From Mariniphaga sp964624645 (GTDB lineage Bacteria > Bacteroidota > Bacteroidia > Bacteroidales > Prolixibacteraceae): a stretch of 20,386 bases of DNA. Positions within the stretch are counted from its first letter, which is position 1. Each line of letters begins with the position of its first letter. The position numbers and the translations under genes are program-made. Positions 6,966 to 15,213 of the stretch are shown one piece after another. The DNA lies in assembly GCA_964624645.1 (NCBI GenBank), contig CAZVAD010000044.1, positions 1-20,386 of the forward strand. Reading direction: 5' to 3'. Under the pieces are notes generated by a model. The model made no database searches, had not been told where the DNA came from, and saw nothing but the letters and a program-made list of their open reading frames with translations.

Positions 6966-8493
6966 GGATAAGATTTTTTCCTGTCATTTCAGCAGGAACT
7001 TCAAGTCCCATTAAATGTAAAAGCGTGGGCGCAACGTCTGCCAGAATACCGTTTTCAATTTTCACATCAGTTCTGTTGTTGCTCACATAGATGCAGGGAA
7101 CGGGATTCAGGGAATGTGCAGTATTTGCAGAACCATCCTCATTCAGTGCATTATCTGCGTTTCCGTGGTCGGCAATGACCAAAATGTTGTAGTTTCCTTC
7201 GAGCGCTGCCTCAACCACTTCTTTTGCGCACTGATCCACTGCCTCCACAGCTTTCCAGATCGCTTCATAAACACCCGTGTGACCAACCATATCGCCGTTT
7301 GCAAAATTGAGACAAACAAAATCGGCTTCTCCGTTTTTCAGCTTGGGCACAATGGCATCCTTGATTTTCGGAGCAGACATTTCCGGCTGAAGATCGTAGG
7401 TGGGCACTCTCGGCGACTGGATCAAAATGCGCTCTTCCCCGTTAAACGGTTCTTCGCGGCCACCGCTGAAAAAGAAAGTAACGTGGGCATATTTTTCGGT
7501 TTCAGCAATCCGGATTTGTTTCAGTCCGGCATTTTCAACAATCTGCCCCATGGTATTGGTTACGTTATCCTTATCAAAAATAACATTTATTCCTTCGAAA
7601 TCAGCTTTGTAATTGGTCATGGTGTACCACTGCAAATCCATGGTCTGCATTCCGTATTCAGGAAGATTCTGTTGCGTAAACGCAATGGTGGTCTGGCGAA
7701 GCCGGTCGGTGCGGAAGTTGAAACAAATCACCACATCGCCTTCTTCAATCTTAGCCAGTGGTTCGCCGTTTTCATCCACCATGACGACGGGTTTTAGGAA
7801 CTCATCGGTTACCCCGTTGTCATAAGATTTTTGGATTGCCGCTAAAATATCGGTGGCTTTTTCTCCTTTTCCTGTGGTGTAAAGATCGTAGGCCAGCTTC
7901 AGGCGGTCGTAATTTTTGTCGCGGTCCATGCCGTAATAGCGTCCGATGAGCGAAGCAAAACGTGCATTGGTTCCTTCCAGTGCTTTCAGATCCGTTTCAA
8001 CAAAACCATAGCCCGAGTGGGGGTCGGTATCGCGTCCGTCCGTTAAGCCGTGAATGAAAATATCTTTCAGCCCCATGTCGGTGGCAATCCGGCTCAGCGC
8101 AACCATGTGGGAGCTGAGTGCATGTACTCCGCCGGGGCCGATCAGCCCGATCAGATGGACTTTTTTATTCTTTTCCCTGGCGTAGGTGTATGCTTTTACA
8201 ATCTGGGGATTCTCCCAAAGTGATTTGTCCTTGATTGCGCGGGTAATTTTCACCATATCCTGGTAAAGTACCCGTCCGGCGCCAATATTCAGGTGGCCGA
8301 CTTCAGAGTTTCCCATCTGGCCGTCGGGCAGACCTACATTTTCTCCGGAAGCAAGCAGTTGAGCGTGGGGATATTTTTCAAGCAGCGAATCCATGAAAGG
8401 AGTCGGCGCCTGCGATACGATATCACGTTTTGTTCCATCACCGATTCCCCATCCGTCGAGGATGATCAGCAATGCTTTTTGATAATCAGCCAT
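6958..8493 (-). CDS. gpmI: 2,3-bisphosphoglycerate-independent phosphoglycerate mutase
   Basis: Interconverts 3-phosphoglycerate and 2-phosphoglycerate in glycolysis and gluconeogenesis, using two Mn2+ ions and a phosphoserine intermediate. The 511-residue length is typical. The alkaline-phosphatase-like metal site is complete: D13 in LLIILDGWGIG, catalytic Ser63 in GQMGNSEVGHLNIGAGR, D401 and H405 in NGDMVGHTG, D442 and H443 in IADHGNADN, and H460 in ANTAHSLNPVP. The inserted phosphotransferase domain (about 82-300) includes HGLTDGRDTDPHSG and the substrate-binding RYYGMDRD segment. The ATG at 8493 fits the usual N-terminus. It follows ppiD by only 15 bp and overlaps the DUF3109 start by 8 bp, so the three genes are likely one transcript. 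No oddities. Confidence 0.97.
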   Translation of the reverse strand: MADYQKALLIILDGWGIGDGTKRDIVSQAPTPFMDSLLEKYPHAQLLASGENVGLPDGQMGNSEVGHLNIGAGRVLYQDMVKITRAIKDKSLWENPQIVKAYTYAREKNKKVHLIGLIGPGGVHALSSHMVALSRIATDMGLKDIFIHGLTDGRDTDPHSGYGFVETDLKALEGTNARFASLIGRYYGMDRDKNYDRLKLAYDLYTTGKGEKATDILAAIQKSYDNGVTDEFLKPVVMVDENGEPLAKIEEGDVVICFNFRTDRLRQTTIAFTQQNLPEYGMQTMDLQWYTMTNYKADFEGINVIFDKDNVTNTMGQIVENAGLKQIRIAETEKYAHVTFFFSGGREEPFNGEERILIQSPRVPTYDLQPEMSAPKIKDAIVPKLKNGEADFVCLNFANGDMVGHTGVYEAIWKAVEAVDQCAKEVVEAALEGNYNILVIADHGNADNALNEDGSANTAHSLNPVPCIYVSNNRTDVKIENGILADVAPTLLHLMGLEVPAEMTGKNLIHD

Positions 8494-8508
8494 TGTGTGT
8501 TTAAAATT

Positions 8509-10632
8509 TTAATAGAATTTTGACCGTTGGTCTTTAATATTTGCCTTTTCACGATAGGCGCCATAAGCCTGAGATACCGCCCGGGAAAATACACTTTGGG
8601 TCAGCCTCTCTTTTTCAGCATCAATGTCCTGGCTGGCACCGTTGCTGGCAGAAGTTACCTTCACAATGTAAACGCCGTTATTTCCGGCAACAGGCTCTGA
8701 TATTTTATCCGGTTCGCAGCTGGTAACAGCTCCGACTACTTTAGGCTCCATGCCTGCACCCGGAATCTGAAATGATGTGAAATTTATGTTTGAAGCATCT
8801 TTAACGGTGGTTCCCAACTCAGCGGCAATGGCATCTAAGTCGGTTTTCCCTTCCATCGCACTTTTTGCCTTTTCAATCAGGAACTTTGCTTTCTTTTCTT
8901 TTAAAACAGCAAGCTCCACACGGGTTCTGACACTCTCAAAACTGGCTACTCCCTCTTCGGTAGCCGACACCAGTGTGGCAATAACAAAATTATCCCCGAA
9001 ATCAAAGATCGTGGAGCCTTGTGTATCCTGAACGATGGTATTCACTTTTGATGTAAAGGCAGCCCTGACAAGTGTGCGCGAATTATCCAGGTTAGCAATA
9101 CGCCGGTCATTTTCCCTTACAGATGCGCTCTTCTTTTCCAGATTCTGCTCTGTTACGGCAGCATCAAAATCTGCCTTGGTCAGATTTTTTCCGGCAAACT
9201 CACTGGCCTGGGCATAAATTTTCTGATAGGTCTGGGTTCCCGGTGTAACATTTCTAATGAGCGTTGCCACCTGCACCTGCTTTGATTCCTTGCCCCGGGC
9301 GGTGGTCTGAACAATGTGAATGCCAAACTGGGAATTCACAATCGTCACCTCCTTCACCTTATTGTTGAATGCGGCTTCTTCAAAGGGCTTCACCATCATG
9401 CCACGGCCAAACCAGCCTAACTCGCCTCCCTGAATTGCCGAGCCTTGATCTGTGGAATACTGCATAGCCAGTTCGGCAAAATTGCTGCCGCTTTCAATAG
9501 CCTTTTTAAGGCTGTCTGCCAGAGCTTGTTTTTCAAAAAGGTCTTCCTGTGTTTCTACCTGAAGCAGAATATGCCTTGCCTCAACAGAGTCAGGCAACAT
9601 TTTCACTGCGTGAAGCTTTGCCAGCCTGTAGGAATCTTCTTCGAAATAGGGGCCGAACAAACTGCCTTCTTCTGCGCCGGTTTCAAAAATCCACGCGGCA
9701 ATATCTTCCTGCAGATCGGATTGTTTGTGCCAGGTGTCATCGAAGTTGATATCGGAATTTGAATTCACAAAACTGGCATCGTCAGCGGCGGATGCAAAAT
9801 CCGAAACAATATCATTAATCCATTTCTCGGTGTGTTCAAAATCTTGTTTTGAAGGAACCACTGGGAAAGTGATGTAATCAATCTGACGCAATTTTTCCTG
9901 TTTGTATAAATCCTGGTTTTTATTGTAATAATCCCTTAATTCCTTGTCTGTAGCAACAACCTGACTGTCAGCAACTGTATTGTGATTCAGCATGACATAC
10001 TCGAAATTTACCTGCCTGTTCTTTGAATTCAGGCTGTTTTCGGCTTCGGGAGTTGTAACATAAATCCCCTTTGCCACCAGGTTATTGTACTTGCTCTGAA
10101 TCCGGTCTTCGGCAATCTGATTTTCGATATAGAGCCAATACTGGCGCTGCTCGGGAGCGACTCCGGTTTCAAGGTTCCTGAGAAATTCCACCACAGCGCC
10201 GCGGTCAACCTGCCCGGTATTGGGATTCCGGAAAAGCTGCTGCACAATGGGGTGAAGGTTTGTTCCCTGCAGCATGTCGAAAAATTCATCATCACTGACA
10301 GCAACTCCCAATTTTTTATAGACGTCATCCATCACCTGGTCGCGGATTATGGTCTGCCAGGTCTGCTCACGAATCTGAACCCAGGTATCTTCATCCAACT
10401 GATTTTGCTGGGTGTTCATTCTGTATATATCACCCAGTCGCTCTACTTGTTGGTGAAACTCGGGATAGAGAATTGTTTCCCCGTTTACCTCTCCGATTTT
10501 CATCCGGTTACCCTGAAAAATTGAGCTTCCTCCCTGAAACATGTCGCCAAGAATGAAAGCAGCTAATGATATGCCGATAACTATTGCTACCAGTACTCCT
10601 GCCTTTGTACGAATCGTTTGTAACGTTGCCAT
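8509..10632 (-). CDS. ppiD: Membrane-anchored parvulin-type peptidyl-prolyl isomerase (PpiD/SurA_N family)
   Basis: A 707-residue periplasmic folding factor held in the inner membrane, expected to assist newly exported proteins. One N-terminal transmembrane helix at about 12-29 follows the short basic start MATLQTIRTKAG. A SurA-like N-terminal chaperone domain covers about 35-220. A parvulin rotamase domain covers about 351-445 (VEARHILLQ, FAELAMQYSTD, GGELGWFGRGMMVKPFEEAAF, FGIHIVQT). The remaining part, to 707, is a long C-terminal region with helical, PpiD-like character and a possible second degenerate isomerase-like segment. This layout is standard for Bacteroidota, where it is usually annotated as a SurA N-terminal domain protein, so the symbol ppiD is by analogy. 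It is the first gene of a probable ppiD-gpmI-DUF3109 unit, with a promoter-like box at 10681-10688. Confidence 0.92.
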   Translation of the reverse strand: MATLQTIRTKAGVLVAIVIGISLAAFILGDMFQGGSSIFQGNRMKIGEVNGETILYPEFHQQVERLGDIYRMNTQQNQLDEDTWVQIREQTWQTIIRDQVMDDVYKKLGVAVSDDEFFDMLQGTNLHPIVQQLFRNPNTGQVDRGAVVEFLRNLETGVAPEQRQYWLYIENQIAEDRIQSKYNNLVAKGIYVTTPEAENSLNSKNRQVNFEYVMLNHNTVADSQVVATDKELRDYYNKNQDLYKQEKLRQIDYITFPVVPSKQDFEHTEKWINDIVSDFASAADDASFVNSNSDINFDDTWHKQSDLQEDIAAWIFETGAEEGSLFGPYFEEDSYRLAKLHAVKMLPDSVEARHILLQVETQEDLFEKQALADSLKKAIESGSNFAELAMQYSTDQGSAIQGGELGWFGRGMMVKPFEEAAFNNKVKEVTIVNSQFGIHIVQTTARGKESKQVQVATLIRNVTPGTQTYQKIYAQASEFAGKNLTKADFDAAVTEQNLEKKSASVRENDRRIANLDNSRTLVRAAFTSKVNTIVQDTQGSTIFDFGDNFVIATLVSATEEGVASFESVRTRVELAVLKEKKAKFLIEKAKSAMEGKTDLDAIAAELGTTVKDASNINFTSFQIPGAGMEPKVVGAVTSCEPDKISEPVAGNNGVYIVKVTSASNGASQDIDAEKERLTQSVFSRAVSQAYGAYREKANIKDQRSKFY

Positions 10633-10680
10633 TGATTTACAGTTCTTTTAATGTAAATTTTTATTTATTTTTTGAGGCTA

Positions 10681-10688
10681 CGAAGATA
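10681..10688 (-). promoter_or_regulatory. Promoter-like -7 box upstream of ppiD
   Basis: The minus strand reads TATCTTCG, one mismatch from TAnnTTTG, 48 bases upstream of the ppiD ATG. A TTTT about 21 bases further upstream could serve as a weak -33 element. The leader between box and start is very A/T-rich, as is usual for highly expressed Bacteroidota genes. Support is pattern only. Confidence 0.4.
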
Positions 10689-10784
10689 GTAATTTTCAAA
10701 AGAATCGATAAAATTTAATTTTCTGCTGAAATATTTTATATCTTGTTGCATAACCTGCTGATAATCCAGTTGATATATTTTATT

Positions 10785-10806
10785 ATAGCTGTTATTTGTC
10801 AGCTAT
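10785..10806. terminator. Hairpin in the lptC-ppiD gap, candidate terminator
   Basis: ATAGCTG (10785-10791) and CAGCTAT (10800-10806) form a 7-bp stem around an 8-nt loop, about 60 bases after the lptC stop on the minus strand. No strong T run follows on the minus strand (TAATAAAATAT), so it would be a weak intrinsic terminator. It is the best candidate for ending the nadB-lptC transcript. The rest of the 233-bp gap is AT-rich without a gene. Confidence 0.35.
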
Positions 10807-10865
10807 TTTATGCTGTTTAAATATCTTTTCTTTTACATTAAAGTAAGAATTGACGAAATGCGGTT

Positions 10866-11549
10866 TCAATTTCCGATATCCAGTACGCCTTGTTCACGAA
10901 TGGGGCGCAACTTTGTTTCTCGTGGTTCTCCGGCAGAGTCTGCCGGCATTTCGTGGGAATTTGTTTCCATGGTAATATATATCGTACCCCGTGGATTTTT
11001 AATTCTCCAGTTTTGCAACGATTGGTCGGACTGAAACCCGATGCCGCTTATGATTTGGTCTGCACGGATAATGCGAACAAATTCTTCCGTATGAATCCTC
11101 TCCTCTTTCTCTTCCCAGATGAGATGCTCGGTTTTTAGCGTATCTCCCTGCGCATTGGTTGCAATCACATTATTTTTTGCTTCCCAGCGGTCTTCCTTCT
11201 CAAACTGTTTGGCATAATTTGCCGTAATGCTTGAAATGATCTGATGATTTTCATCATATTTGATCAGTTCAATCCCTTGTGGAAATTCGACGTAAGGTTT
11301 GCCATCGCCTTCGTACCGGAGCAGTTTTGGCGCTTTGATTGAAAATCGAACCTCGCCGCTGTCAGTGAACATGGTTTCAAATGAAGAAGCTTCTACTGTT
11401 GGAAGGTCTTCGGGCGAGCTGAAAGCCTGAATTTTTTCAATGTTGCTTTCGCAGGCATAGAAAAGAAAAGCAGCCCCTGAGAGAAGGGCTGCAACTCTTA
11501 TAATTCGAAATATTTTGAAATTCTTAGAATCTGATTTTTGTGTTTTCAT
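10866..11549 (-). CDS. lptC: LPS export ABC transporter periplasmic protein LptC
   Basis: Part of the Lpt bridge that carries lipopolysaccharide from the inner membrane ABC transporter to LptA and the outer membrane. The 227-residue product has a basic N-terminus, one hydrophobic segment at about 17-32 and Cys33 (FYACES), so it could be a lipoprotein or simply membrane anchored. The rest is an LptC/OstA-like beta-jelly-roll (about 45-190) with the typical SGEVRFSIKAPKLLRYEG, FPQGIELIKYDE and ANYAKQFEKEDRWEAKNNVI segments. I used the ATG at 11549 rather than the open frame extending to 11702, because the extra 51 residues lie wholly inside the TPR gene and hide the signal segment. The sequence GGGAGG at 11558-11563, 8 bases upstream, supports this. 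It overlaps the TPR gene end by 26 bp. The 38-residue C-terminal tail is not conserved-looking. Confidence 0.9.
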   Translation of the reverse strand: MKTQKSDSKNFKIFRIIRVAALLSGAAFLFYACESNIEKIQAFSSPEDLPTVEASSFETMFTDSGEVRFSIKAPKLLRYEGDGKPYVEFPQGIELIKYDENHQIISSITANYAKQFEKEDRWEAKNNVIATNAQGDTLKTEHLIWEEKEERIHTEEFVRIIRADQIISGIGFQSDQSLQNWRIKNPRGTIYITMETNSHEMPADSAGEPRETKLRPIREQGVLDIGN

Positions 11550-13161
11550 TGATCCAGCCTCCCACTTTGTAGGTTTGTCCCTCCTGCAGGCTGCGGAAGA
11601 AAGCTTCTTCCTTGCTGGGGAAGTATTTGCGGTAGTCATTGGCTTTTTTTGATGCGTCAACTGCGCAATCAGGATTTGAACGTGCACGTTCGTAATAGTC
11701 AACCGCTACCCAAAAGACAGATGATCTTTCAAAATCATCCTGCCCGAAATTTCTGCTGGATGCAGCGTAAATATCACCAATAAGTATCAACGCTTCACAA
11801 TAATTTGGCCTGGCTTCCAGCGCTTTTTTTGCAAAATTGCGCGCTTCCTGCAGGGCATGTTCCTTTGCAAAAACAAACAGGGCATATTCATAGTAATATT
11901 TTGAAAGAAGCTCTTTGTCAGTTTCCTGCTCCATGGCCTGCATGTAATAATTTTTGGCTCTTTCGGCATCGTCCCTTTTCAGAAAGCGACGCGCCATGTT
12001 AAATGCAGCTTCGGCAGATGGCTCCAGTTCATAAAGCTTTTCCGTGGCATCGGAAAACAGAGGTGTTTCATCGCAATTGGCGCTTCCCAGCCTGCGAAGC
12101 ATGTTTTTTATGAACTCAATATCATTTTGGTTCTCTTCATACTGAGGCGTAAAAATATTCACGAGCGCTTCGCAATCAGCTGCTCCTGATTTTCCGAAAA
12201 TATCTTCAAGATACCCCTGCAGTTCTGCAATGTTTTTAGCTTCTTCCTGATCCTCGCTCTTATCAAGTCTGGCATTCAATACATTATTACAGAGGTCGTA
12301 GTTTCTGACAACGGTCTCCTTGGGCAATTCGCCCAACTTGAAAAGAGAGCTGGATGTTTGCATTAGCAGAACAATCACCGGCATTTCCGTATCATTCCCT
12401 TTTTCGGTAATTGACTCGTCTAACCAGTCGTACCCTTTTTTCAGAATATCGGCTAAAGCCCCGTTATTGTTATCCTGTTCTTTTTCTACTTCCAGTTTAT
12501 ATTTGAGCCAGTGATTTGCTTTTCTGCCCAGAACATATCCTTTATCGCCAAAATATTTAATCCTTTTGTCATAAAGCTTCATCAATTCGTCGATGTTTTT
12601 ATTCTTCTCTTCAGGAGTTGTCGCCTGCACAATGAAATTTTCATAAATATTTGCACCGTGGATATAGATATTCAGCGTGGATTTTGGATATTTCTGATAA
12701 ATATTTTTCCAGTGGGGGAGAGCTGATTTGTAGTTTTCCTGCTTATAAAACTCATTATAAAGCGTCAGCTCATTCATAAAATCCCTGTTTTGATCCCGGA
12801 TTAACTCTTCTGCCGATTTCAATACCACATCGCCTGAGGCAACATTATTGTCTTCTTCTCCCGGGAGGTTTCCGTCAAATGCATAATCGAACGGGGCGCC
12901 GGTATCTGCCGGGAGATCAACCCGCTTTGATTCATTGAGAAACGTGAAACGAATCCATTTTGATTTTGCATCGCCGGTCAGTTCATATTTTCCGTCGAAG
13001 CTGGTCATCATCGAGCCGCCGCGATGTACTTCAACAGTAATTCCCGCCGCAGGTTTTCCCTCGCGGTAAACAGTGCCTTCAACAACCCTTTGAGCCTGCG
13101 CGGTTGCGGCAGCAACCACCAGAAAGGCTACAATGAGTGATATGCGTACAAATGTTTTCAT
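11524..13161 (-). CDS. Secreted TPR protein with N-terminal carboxypeptidase-regulatory-like domain
   Basis: A 545-residue exported protein of unknown exact role, probably periplasmic and acting as a protein-interaction scaffold. The signal peptide (residues 1-24, ending AQAQ) is followed by a beta-sandwich of carboxypeptidase-regulatory type at about 26-95 (RVVEGTVYREGKPAAGITVEV, SFDGKYEL). A long alpha-helical region of tetratricopeptide-like repeats runs from about 125 to 500, clearest around AFNMARRFLKRDDAERAKNY and EARNFAKKALEARPNYCEAL. I used the ATG at 13161; the frame can extend to a GTG at 13188, but that adds nine basic residues before a perfectly good signal peptide. It sits between a conserved outer membrane protein and lptC, an arrangement seen in other Bacteroidota (general knowledge), which points to envelope biogenesis. 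The specific function is not known to me. Confidence 0.85.
   Translation of the reverse strand: MKTFVRISLIVAFLVVAAATAQAQRVVEGTVYREGKPAAGITVEVHRGGSMMTSFDGKYELTGDAKSKWIRFTFLNESKRVDLPADTGAPFDYAFDGNLPGEEDNNVASGDVVLKSAEELIRDQNRDFMNELTLYNEFYKQENYKSALPHWKNIYQKYPKSTLNIYIHGANIYENFIVQATTPEEKNKNIDELMKLYDKRIKYFGDKGYVLGRKANHWLKYKLEVEKEQDNNNGALADILKKGYDWLDESITEKGNDTEMPVIVLLMQTSSSLFKLGELPKETVVRNYDLCNNVLNARLDKSEDQEEAKNIAELQGYLEDIFGKSGAADCEALVNIFTPQYEENQNDIEFIKNMLRRLGSANCDETPLFSDATEKLYELEPSAEAAFNMARRFLKRDDAERAKNYYMQAMEQETDKELLSKYYYEYALFVFAKEHALQEARNFAKKALEARPNYCEALILIGDIYAASSRNFGQDDFERSSVFWVAVDYYERARSNPDCAVDASKKANDYRKYFPSKEEAFFRSLQEGQTYKVGGWINENTKIRF
11558..11563 (-). promoter_or_regulatory. Shine-Dalgarno-like site that decides the lptC start
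   Basis: GGGAGG on the minus strand ends 8 bases before the ATG at 11549 and lies inside the last codons of the TPR gene. Most starts in this window lack any such sequence, so this one stands out. It may allow reinitiation at lptC within the 26-bp overlap. Confidence 0.45.
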
Positions 13162-13199
13162 AGTTTTATACTTTTTTATAAATTTCACATCCTTCTTTT

Positions 13200-14495
13200 T
13201 TAATCAAATCTGCGTTTAATAAACCACAGATCATATAAATTAACACTCAAGTTTAATTTCGCATAATTTTCAAGAACCAAGTTGTTGCGTTTCGTTCCTT
13301 TTCTTCCCAATTCGGCCGACACATTGATTGTTGAATTAGAACGATAAATTGGCAATCCAACTCCAAATGTTATGCCAAAATCCTTAATCTGCTGGTCGCC
13401 AAGCATTAGGTATGAATTCTCATATTTTGCCCCTGCACGATAAGCTATACGGTTTAAAAAACTGCGTATGGAAAATTTATCGGGAATCCATTCTGCACCA
13501 ACTGCAAATTTATCCAAATCTGTTAAAATTGGGTTCGTTTCTCCAAAAAAGCGCGCTTTTGACCAGGATTGCATGTAATAATCGGCATTCACTTCCAGCC
13601 TGTTTGTTTTCACATAAGACAATCCAAAACCAAGAGACAGCGGAAATTCAATGGCGCTTCTTTCCTGATTGTGATAATTAATGGTGTCGCTATCCGTGCG
13701 GCGGTTTCCGCCGGAAACTTCCACACTCAGAATCTTTTGAGTTATATTTGAAGAGAAGCCCGTATATTTTGGCTTGTTATCGAGCACTACGCCAAAGTTT
13801 ATTTTCTGGTTGTTTTTCAACGGCAGAGTGGCCTGGGCGCCAAGCCCCAGACTAAAGTCACGCAATCGTATTGATTCATATTTGGAGTTGTCGTAAAAAT
13901 CCTGACCGCTGCGAAAAAAAGTATTGGAATTGCGGTTTAACAATCCAAACAGGTAATTCAGATTTGCACCTACTGAAATATTTTTCACCGGCTGCACTGC
14001 AAATCCCAGATAAGCTCTGGACAAAGAACCCTCCCCGGAGTACCGGTGCAGTATGTCGCCTGCATTTTCAACTTTATCATTTACAATCACATCATACCCC
14101 ACATCAGAATAAGGAGTAAGCCCCAATGAAGTGGCCATCCAGTTTGTGATTTGAAAATTCATGGCAAAATACCTGAAATTGACATCGTTGACGTTGTGGC
14201 TGGCAATGTCGGTGCTGTAGTTGGCAAACTTTGCAATTATACCAAATTCGAACATAAACCCCAGAGAATCGACGGCTGTATATGATGCCGGATTGGCAAG
14301 ATTAATCTGCTGGCCGTTTCTGCTTGCGAGGGAAGCTCCCCCCATAGCGACAGTCCTGCCAAAGCTATAGGGCTGAAGATCACCAATTCCAAACCGTGAA
14401 TACGGTGAACTGGTATTATTATTAAATTGTGCAAACAATAAAGCCGGCAAAAAAAACAGTCCGGCAAACAAAATCAAACTTCTAATTCCCCCCAT
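13200..14495 (-). CDS. Conserved outer membrane beta-barrel protein (OmpP1/FadL-like)
   Basis: A 431-residue predicted outer membrane protein. It has a clear signal peptide (about 1-22, ending LLFA before QF), the conserved N-terminal block SSPYSRFGIGDLQPYSFGR, and then alternating amphipathic strands typical of a 14-stranded FadL-like barrel, ending in LNLSVNLYDLWFIKRRFD. The substrate is unknown; FadL-type barrels carry hydrophobic molecules, but this family is distant and transport is inference. The ATG at 14493-14495 lies within the coaX 3' end (14-bp overlap), and the TPR gene start follows after 38 bp. Its fixed place beside coaX and the TPR/lptC pair suggests a role in outer membrane assembly or lipid homeostasis. 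Confidence 0.82.
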   Translation of the reverse strand: MGGIRSLILFAGLFFLPALLFAQFNNNTSSPYSRFGIGDLQPYSFGRTVAMGGASLASRNGQQINLANPASYTAVDSLGFMFEFGIIAKFANYSTDIASHNVNDVNFRYFAMNFQITNWMATSLGLTPYSDVGYDVIVNDKVENAGDILHRYSGEGSLSRAYLGFAVQPVKNISVGANLNYLFGLLNRNSNTFFRSGQDFYDNSKYESIRLRDFSLGLGAQATLPLKNNQKINFGVVLDNKPKYTGFSSNITQKILSVEVSGGNRRTDSDTINYHNQERSAIEFPLSLGFGLSYVKTNRLEVNADYYMQSWSKARFFGETNPILTDLDKFAVGAEWIPDKFSIRSFLNRIAYRAGAKYENSYLMLGDQQIKDFGITFGVGLPIYRSNSTINVSAELGRKGTKRNNLVLENYAKLNLSVNLYDLWFIKRRFD

Positions 14496-15213
14496 TATAT
14501 TCTAATATGCGGTTTAAACCGATGGCAACTAAATTGGAACGTACAAAGAAAGAATTTTTTAATTTCTTATCAAAAAAAATAGCATCACCACCCGTAATAA
14601 TTACATTTAAATTTTTATAGGTCTCTTTAAACGTATCAATTGCCCGGTCAACTTCAAAAAGAACCCCGTGTTGCACACCGGCAAGAATGGCTTCAGCCGT
14701 GGTTTGCCCGATCAGCCGGTCAAAATCCTTTTTTTCCACCAACGGGAGCCGTCCGGTGAACTGGCTCAATGCCCGGAATCGCAGGTCAATGCCCGGAGAG
14801 ATGTTTCCTCCTTCATACTGCCCCTCTTGATTTATCACGTCGTATGTAATGGCTGTTCCTGCATCAATCACTAAATTATTTGTGCCGGGGAAAAGGTGAA
14901 ATGCTCCGGTTACAGCCGCAAGCCTGTCTTTCCCAAGTGTTTCTTTTGAAGTGTAGCAATTTTTGATGGGAAGCGGAGTGTTTTCATCCAACTCAATGAA
15001 CAGGCTAAACTTTTCCCGGAGGTATTGTTTCAGTCCGGAAGGATAATCCTTTACGGTAGAAAGGATTACATTGTTCAATAGCGGAAAAGTACGAAACAGA
15101 TTTTCGACATGGGAAATAAAAAGCTCACGGACAGATTCTGCAAAAACCTCTTCGCCCTGATCAAAAATGGAATATTTTGTGCGGGTATTTCCTATGTCAA
15201 CAATCAGGTTCAT
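14482..15213 (-). CDS. coaX: Type III pantothenate kinase
   Basis: Phosphorylates pantothenate in the first committed step of coenzyme A synthesis. Type III enzymes belong to the ASKHA fold and are not inhibited by CoA. The 243-residue product begins MNLIVDIGNTRTKYSIF, the phosphate-1 motif with D6. It has LGKDRLAA (93-100), the GxDR pantothenate-site motif, and VIDAGTAITYDV (115-126), the phosphate-2 motif with D117, followed by GGNISPGI. I used the ATG at 15213; the frame can extend one codon to a TTG. The start overlaps the nadC stop in the form TGATG (one shared base), a classic coupling arrangement. Its 3' end overlaps the outer membrane protein start by 14 bp. Confidence 0.96.
   Translation of the reverse strand: MNLIVDIGNTRTKYSIFDQGEEVFAESVRELFISHVENLFRTFPLLNNVILSTVKDYPSGLKQYLREKFSLFIELDENTPLPIKNCYTSKETLGKDRLAAVTGAFHLFPGTNNLVIDAGTAITYDVINQEGQYEGGNISPGIDLRFRALSQFTGRLPLVEKKDFDRLIGQTTAEAILAGVQHGVLFEVDRAIDTFKETYKNLNVIITGGDAIFFDKKLKNSFFVRSNLVAIGLNRILEYNGGN

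Noticed and set aside
7114..7797. Long plus-strand frame of 227 residues opposite gpmI
   Set aside because: It is the antisense shadow of a well-conserved enzyme gene, with no domain of its own.
11550..11702. 51-residue N-terminal extension of LptC
   Set aside because: It lies entirely within the TPR gene and would bury the membrane segment; the ATG at 11549 has a ribosome-site-like sequence and gives a normal LptC N-terminus.
13162..13188. GTG start extending the TPR protein by nine residues
   Set aside because: The ATG at 13161 gives a textbook signal peptide; the extension only adds a basic stretch.
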